From: Clostridiales bacterium
GTDB taxonomy: Bacteria; Bacillota; Desulfitobacteriia; Desulfitobacteriales; Desulfitobacteriaceae
NCBI GenBank assembly: GCA_027357125.1
Contig: DAHVVW010000056.1
Span: 1-9,108 of the forward strand
DNA length: 9,108 nucleotides
Direction: 5' to 3'
A model generated the notes under the pieces. It had not been told where the DNA came from. It was given only the letters and a program-made list of their open reading frames with translations, and ran no database searches. Shown piece after piece: positions 5,729 through 9,108 of this stretch. The first letter of the stretch is position 1, and the number at the start of each line of letters is the position of its first letter. The position numbers were made by a program, and so were the translations under genes.

Positions 5729-7039
5729 TCACTTAGCAGACATGAATTCCAGAACCGGACGCGAATCATAAGACTGACTGACAAACCCCAATGCTTTAAG
5801 CGCCTGGGGATCAAAAATATGACGACCATCAATCAGGAGCGGAAATTTGAGCAGTCCCCTGATACGACGCAGATCAAGCTTGGCAAACTCGCCCCACTCC
5901 GTTAAAAATACTACCGCGTGGGCGCCGGAAACAGCATCATAGGGATCGAGCGCCGGAATAAAAGGAATTTCCCGGCTTAATGCTTCCATGTCAACAACCG
6001 GATCATAGGCTGCCGCTTTCCCGCCGCGCTCCAGAATACGGGAGATAATGGTAAGGGCAGGGGCTTCTCTCACATCTCCGGTATTGGGTTTAAATGATAA
6101 GCCCAGCACCGCGATTTTTTTACCCTCCAAGCCACCCAGTACTTCTTCTAATTTCTTTACGATGTGCACGCGTTGCTCAAAATTAATTTGCAGAACATCG
6201 CGCAGGAGCCAAACATTCACACCGTTCTCTTCTCCCAACGCCACCAGCGCCCGCGTGTCCTTAGGCAAACATGATCCGCCAAATCCGACCCCGGGTTTAA
6301 GAAACGCTGGACCGATGCGGCGGTCAAGTCCTACCCCCTGGGCCACATCTTGTACATTCCCGCCGACTTTCTCGCTGAGGTTGGCTATCAAATTAATATA
6401 AGAAATCTTGAGCGCGAGAAAGGCATTGGCTGCATACTTAATCATCTCCGAACTGTGCCAATCCGTGAAAATGACCGGACATTCCAGCGATCTGAAGAGG
6501 TCTTGCATCACTTGTTTGGCTCTTGAGGTTTGACATCCGAAAACCATCCGGTCCGGTGCCAGATAATCCCTGATTGCTGTTCCCTGCCGCAAAAATTCCG
6601 GAGCGGAAACGACATCGAACCGCTCCTCATCGTGATAAAGAAATTCAGCCACCGCTTCACATGTTCCCACCGGTACCGTACTCTTAATGACCAAAGTGAT
6701 CTGACCTGTGGAGCATTCCTTCAACGACTTGACAACATTCCAGACAGCAGACAGATCGGGATTGCCATTCTTACCCGCAGGTGTTCCCACAGCAATCATG
6801 ACAAGCTCACGCTGTGTTAAGGCCTGCGCCAAATCAACTCTGAAATGCAAACGCCCCTCGCTCCTGTTCCTTGCTGCCATTTCCAGCAAGCCGTCCTCAT
6901 ACACCGGCAGGACTCCCGATTGAAGCTGTGCTATTTTTTCTTCATCATTATCAACGCAAGTTACGTCATGACCCCACTCTGCCAACACCGCCGCCGATAC
7001 CAGCCCCACATATCCGGCACCTACAACACAAATCCTCAT
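5729..7039 (-). CDS. ugd: UDP-glucose 6-dehydrogenase
   Basis: This cytoplasmic enzyme oxidises UDP-glucose to UDP-glucuronate with two NAD+. The 436-residue protein is the normal length. The N-terminal Rossmann motif GAGYVG (7-12) is followed by D30 at the end of the second strand, GTP (85-87), STVPVGT (120-126) and APEFLRQG (E148). Next come MIKYAANAF (K201, N205) and the active-site FGGSCLPKDT with catalytic C257 and D261. The C-terminal domain has GLSFKPNTGDVREAP and FLTEWGEF. The start has AAAGGAG 9 bases upstream. It follows the glycosyltransferase by 39 bases. In B. subtilis the homologue TuaD supplies UDP-glucuronate for teichuronic acid during phosphate starvation. A role in a glucuronate-containing lipid or polymer fits the neighbour but is inferred. 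Confidence 0.93.
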   Translation of the reverse strand: MRICVVGAGYVGLVSAAVLAEWGHDVTCVDNDEEKIAQLQSGVLPVYEDGLLEMAARNRSEGRLHFRVDLAQALTQRELVMIAVGTPAGKNGNPDLSAVWNVVKSLKECSTGQITLVIKSTVPVGTCEAVAEFLYHDEERFDVVSAPEFLRQGTAIRDYLAPDRMVFGCQTSRAKQVMQDLFRSLECPVIFTDWHSSEMIKYAANAFLALKISYINLIANLSEKVGGNVQDVAQGVGLDRRIGPAFLKPGVGFGGSCLPKDTRALVALGEENGVNVWLLRDVLQINFEQRVHIVKKLEEVLGGLEGKKIAVLGLSFKPNTGDVREAPALTIISRILERGGKAAAYDPVVDMEALSREIPFIPALDPYDAVSGAHAVVFLTEWGEFAKLDLRRIRGLLKFPLLIDGRHIFDPQALKALGFVSQSYDSRPVLEFMSAK

Positions 7040-7078
7040 CCCTGTTTTCTCCTTTCGTTATCTAAGAGTATAGGAACT

Positions 7079-8230
7079 TCAAAAACCAACCGACCGTCCG
7101 GTACAAACGCTTTGCTCAATGACGCTCCGGTAACTTTTCGTTAACTCAGTGAAAATGGAATCCCAGTCCCGCTTGACTGCATTAATTCGGGCAGAACGGG
7201 CCATTTGCAGACGCAAATCCTCATTACGCACCAGCATACTGATCCCGTCCCTGAACCCCTCCACCGAACGTGCCGGACAAAGTACTCCGTTTTTCATGTG
7301 CGTGATAATATCCGTCACGCCGCCTGCTTCCACCCCAACCACAGGCAGACCGGAAGCCATTGCTTCCAGCACCACATTGCCAAAGGTCTCCGTGCCGGAG
7401 GGAAAAACAAAAAGGTCACAAGAAGCATATATTTCTGCCAGCTCGCGACCACGCAAATAACCGGTGAAAGTAATACCGGATTTGTCTGATGCAATTTTGG
7501 GCATTAATGGCCCATCCCCGACCACAATCAGGTGCACGTTTTCGGCCACATCGGGCGGAAGGGTCTTATAACTGTCCAACAAAACCTCAATGTCCTTCTC
7601 CGGAGCCACGCGCCCAACGTACAGCAGGAGCATTTTTCCCTCGCCAATCCCGTACTTCTCCCTGATCCGGGGGTTGCGCAATTCCGGAGCGTATTCCCCG
7701 GCATCAATGCCGCGGCTCCAAATCTCCAAATTCTTAATTCCGTTTCGCTCCAGCAGAACCTTGGTCGAGGTGGAAGGACAGTAGTTCCGGTCGCAATAGC
7801 TATGGAACCAAACATGATAGGACCAATACATTTTCTTAAGGAACGGAACACGATAATAGTCCAGGTACTGATCAAAATTTGTATGATAAGACGCCACCAT
7901 GGGCACGTTATGGCGCTGGCCGAAGCGGTGACCGATCAGCCCCAGGGTAAAAGGGGTGACAAGATGAAGCAAGTCCGGCTTAAAGACCAGAAGCTCGCGC
8001 TCAATGCCCGCATAGCCGGACAAAGGAATCCTGCATTCCGGATAGAGCGGAAAAGGAAAACTGGGTACACGCCGAATCTCAGCTGCATCAACACCTTGCC
8101 CGCCATGATCCGGGGCAAACACCAGAAACTGAATTCCTTGCCGCTGCCAATACTGAACCAGACGATTCAGGGTCATGGTCACTCCGTTAATCTGAGGAGC
8201 AAAGGTATCTGTGAAAAGAGCAACCCGCAT
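7079..8230 (-). CDS. GT4-family glycosyltransferase (glycolipid or polymer synthesis)
   Basis: This 383-residue retaining GT-B glycosyltransferase resembles the MgtA/SqdX-like branch that glycosylates diacylglycerol. The N-terminal domain begins MRVALFTDTFAPQINGV, with the acceptor-side glycine loop, and contains SYHTNFDQYLDYY (115-127). The C-terminal donor domain has YVGRVAPEKDIEVLL (R207, K212), VVGDGP and the EX7E motif in ETFGNVVLE (E281, E289), followed by ASGLPVVG. No signal peptide is visible; such enzymes act at the inner face of the membrane. The start at 8230 is chosen for GGAAAGGAG 6 bases upstream; an in-frame TTG at 8251 lies upstream of that site. Coupling with ugd suggests UDP-glucuronate as donor or glucuronosyl lipid as acceptor. 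The family is certain, the substrate is not. Confidence 0.85.
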   Translation of the reverse strand: MRVALFTDTFAPQINGVTMTLNRLVQYWQRQGIQFLVFAPDHGGQGVDAAEIRRVPSFPFPLYPECRIPLSGYAGIERELLVFKPDLLHLVTPFTLGLIGHRFGQRHNVPMVASYHTNFDQYLDYYRVPFLKKMYWSYHVWFHSYCDRNYCPSTSTKVLLERNGIKNLEIWSRGIDAGEYAPELRNPRIREKYGIGEGKMLLLYVGRVAPEKDIEVLLDSYKTLPPDVAENVHLIVVGDGPLMPKIASDKSGITFTGYLRGRELAEIYASCDLFVFPSGTETFGNVVLEAMASGLPVVGVEAGGVTDIITHMKNGVLCPARSVEGFRDGISMLVRNEDLRLQMARSARINAVKRDWDSIFTELTKSYRSVIEQSVCTGRSVGF

Positions 8231-8325
8231 AGCAAACTCCTTTCCGAACAATACTGCTTTTGCATTAGGTTATTAAATTGCCGGAAGCATATTCTCAGGG
8301 CATTCTGAACTTTGATTCCTGAATT

Positions 8326-8386
8326 CTGACTCCTTAATTCTGAGTCCTGACTCCTTAATTCTGAGTCCTGACTCCTAATTCCTAAG
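8326..8386. repeat. 21-base tandem repeat, about three copies
   Basis: Two identical 21-base units (8326-8346 and 8347-8367) are followed by a third, diverged copy with a one-base deletion (8368-8386). A degenerate copy may precede them at about 8305-8325. Each full unit carries GACTC and GAGTC as an inverted pair around CTTAATTCT, so each can fold as a small hairpin. On the minus strand each unit also presents AGGAG. The array would lie in the untranslated leader of the glycosyltransferase transcript. Confidence 0.85.
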
Positions 8387-8389
8387 TAT

Positions 8390-8418
8390 TTAATATAAGA
8401 CTAAAACATGAATGTTAA
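8390..8418 (-). promoter_or_regulatory. Candidate promoter of the glycosyltransferase-ugd operon
   Basis: On the minus strand TTAACA (8418-8413), the last unit of the Pho-like array, could serve as -35. TATTAA (8395-8390) at 17-base spacing, or TATATT (8397-8392) at 15, could serve as -10. The transcript would begin near 8383 and carry a leader of about 150 bases that includes the tandem repeat. Confidence 0.4.
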
Positions 8419-8472
8419 GGCAGCATTACTTTAGTGTTAAGAATTGCAAAGTTCGTGTTAAATTACTGTTAC
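8413..8472 (-). promoter_or_regulatory. TTAACA-type direct repeat array, probable second Pho box
   Basis: On the minus strand, starting at 8472, six hexamers follow at 11-base steps, with one 10-base step: GTAACA, TTAACA, TTTGCA, TTAACA, GTAATG and TTAACA. Three are perfect TTAACA (8461-8456, 8440-8435, 8418-8413), and the spacers are 5, 5, 4, 5 and 5 bases. The unit, orientation and period match the box upstream of phnG and the Bacillus-type PhoP site. Orientation points to the glycosyltransferase operon, not the plus-strand gene. The two weak units (TTTGCA, GTAATG) lower confidence. Confidence 0.6.
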
Positions 8473-8600
8473 GAAGGAAGCTAACTTTTTTTGTCATCAT
8501 ACATTTTTTAGAGATAGGCAGTTCATACTAAAAGATAACTGAATACAAATTTAAGTCCTAAGCTTACATGAATAAGATAGATTCTGAGGGGGTGTAATCA

Positions 8601-9029
8601 TTGCTCAAAAAGTTGCCTGAGTTTCTTGGAGAGTCTTCATTTCTGGGTTTGGTGTTAGCAGGCACCGCCGTGGTCGTACTGGCGCCTGCGGCTAAAAAGG
8701 TCGTGCGCGGAGTCGCGATAAGCGCCGCCAAAGGAGTGTTGTCCCTGTCTGAGGGAGGAGCATCTTTGGCTTCTAACGTCAAAAGTGAATGGGATGAAAT
8801 TGTGGCCGAGGCCAAAACTCAAAAGGAAAGCACCGCCACTGACACCGGCACACTCGTAGGCGCCGGTACCGGAGGGGCTCTGGGAGCATCGCTGGGAGGA
8901 ATGGCCGGACCGGTTGGCGCAGCCGTTGGCGGCGGCCTGGGCGGGATAGCCGGTGCAAGCGTAGGCAGCGGCATGACCCAAGAGCCTAAAACAGCCAACA
9001 ATAAGACAAACCATAAAGAGAAGCACTAA
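8601..9029 (+). CDS. Small glycine-zipper membrane protein of unknown function
   Basis: This 142-residue protein is not recognised with certainty. It starts with TTG, supported by GAGGGGGTG 6 bases upstream. Residues 13-30 (FLGLVLAGTAVVVLAPA) form a hydrophobic segment, followed by a basic KKVVRG and an alanine-rich amphipathic helix to about residue 50. Residues 60-76 (KSEWDEIVAEAKTQKE) form a charged helix similar to that of DUF5132-type small proteins. Residues 83-125 are a glycine zipper with repeated GxxxG spacing (GALGASLGG, GGLGGIAGASVG), long enough for one or two tightly packed membrane helices. The C terminus is hydrophilic and rich in lysine, asparagine and histidine. Its GC content is visibly higher than that of its neighbours, largely because of the glycine and alanine codons. 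It is divergent from the phosphate-related genes and may be unrelated to them. Confidence 0.75.
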   Translation: MLKKLPEFLGESSFLGLVLAGTAVVVLAPAAKKVVRGVAISAAKGVLSLSEGGASLASNVKSEWDEIVAEAKTQKESTATDTGTLVGAGTGGALGASLGGMAGPVGAAVGGGLGGIAGASVGSGMTQEPKTANNKTNHKEKH

Positions 9030-9108
9030 ACCCGATCCCTGGCTGAACGCCGGGACTTTGGCGGGCACCATTTCCCACCGTAGCAGAAAAGCGGAACGCC
9101 TACTTCGA
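9030..9108. other. Terminal stretch with no supported feature
   Basis: Just after the glycine-zipper gene, CCCTGGC and GCCGGG (about 9038-9056) can pair as a short hairpin with a bulge or wobble, but no T-run follows, so it is not called a terminator. A minus-strand frame is open from the window edge to a TAG at 9028-9026 for about 26 codons, without recognisable protein features. It could be the end of a gene beyond the edge or chance. Confidence 0.3.

Larger units (their letters stand above)
8231..8600. other. Intergenic control region between divergent genes
   Basis: This 370-base gap separates the minus-strand glycosyltransferase from the plus-strand glycine-zipper gene. From left to right it holds the glycosyltransferase leader with its Shine-Dalgarno, a 21-base tandem repeat (8326-8386), a candidate minus-strand promoter and a TTAACA-type array (8413-8472). 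An AT-rich stretch follows, reaching the Shine-Dalgarno of the plus-strand gene. No convincing plus-strand housekeeping promoter and no terminator were found. No small open frame with a good ribosome binding site was seen. Confidence 0.6.

Noticed and set aside
7532..8308. Plus-strand open frame of 258 codons antisense to the glycosyltransferase
   Set aside because: It lies opposite a gene with clear GT4 motifs, has no recognisable domain and no supporting ribosome binding site; it is a shadow of the codon usage of the real gene.
8467..8472. TTGCAA (8444-8449) and TGTTAC as a plus-strand promoter for the glycine-zipper gene
   Set aside because: The -10 match is poor, it overlaps the better explained hexamer array, and it is over 125 bases from the start.
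9037..9057. Hairpin CCCTGGC/GCCGGG as an intrinsic terminator
   Set aside because: The stem is imperfect and no T-run follows on the plus strand.
8655..9071. Minus-strand open frame of 138 codons opposite the glycine-zipper gene
   Set aside because: The plus-strand frame has a good Shine-Dalgarno and a coherent membrane-protein pattern. The minus frame is a cysteine- and serine-rich antisense product of GC-rich glycine/alanine codons.

Overview
The window reads as a low-to-mid GC Gram-positive chromosome, most likely an anaerobic, spore-forming clostridial lineage of the Desulfitobacterium/Peptococcaceae type. This rests on the strong Shine-Dalgarno sites, occasional GTG and TTG starts, TTAACA-type (PhoP-like) boxes, and the character of the proteins. 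The assignment is an inference. No rRNA, tRNA, CRISPR array or transposase is visible.

Minus strand, 5140 down to 14: a carbon-phosphorus (C-P) lyase operon in the order phnG-phnH-phnI-phnJ-phnK-phnM. The genes overlap or are separated by 14 to 43 bases. PhnG, PhnH, PhnI and PhnJ form the core complex that attaches a methylphosphonate-type substrate to ribose triphosphate and cleaves the C-P bond. PhnK is the ABC-type ATPase that docks on this core. PhnM removes pyrophosphate from the ribosyl phosphonate triphosphate. phnL is not in its usual place between phnK and phnM, and no phnCDE transporter is present. A Shine-Dalgarno sequence directly after phnM shows the operon runs off the left edge.

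Minus strand, 8230 down to 5284: a GT4 glycosyltransferase, a UDP-glucose 6-dehydrogenase and a GntR/HutC-type regulator, in the same direction as phn and just upstream of it. The regulator is damaged. Its winged-helix DNA-binding half is intact, most of its ligand-binding UTRA domain is missing, and the last ~45 residues of UTRA persist in another frame.

Control regions: upstream of phnG are four hexamers at exact 11-base steps (TTAACC, ATAACA, TTAACA, TTTACA), the layout of a Gram-positive PhoP box. A near-perfect palindrome lies next to it and could be the regulator's operator. A second array of TTAACA-type hexamers at about 11-base steps lies upstream of the glycosyltransferase. The two transcription units may therefore form one phosphate-starvation module: phosphonate breakdown for phosphorus, plus glucuronate-based, phosphorus-free glycolipid or wall polymer synthesis. 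That link is an inference.

Plus strand, 8601-9029: a small glycine-zipper membrane protein of unknown function. The 370-base gap at 8231-8600 carries a 21-base tandem repeat and the second Pho-like array. Nothing convincing is seen in the last 79 bases.
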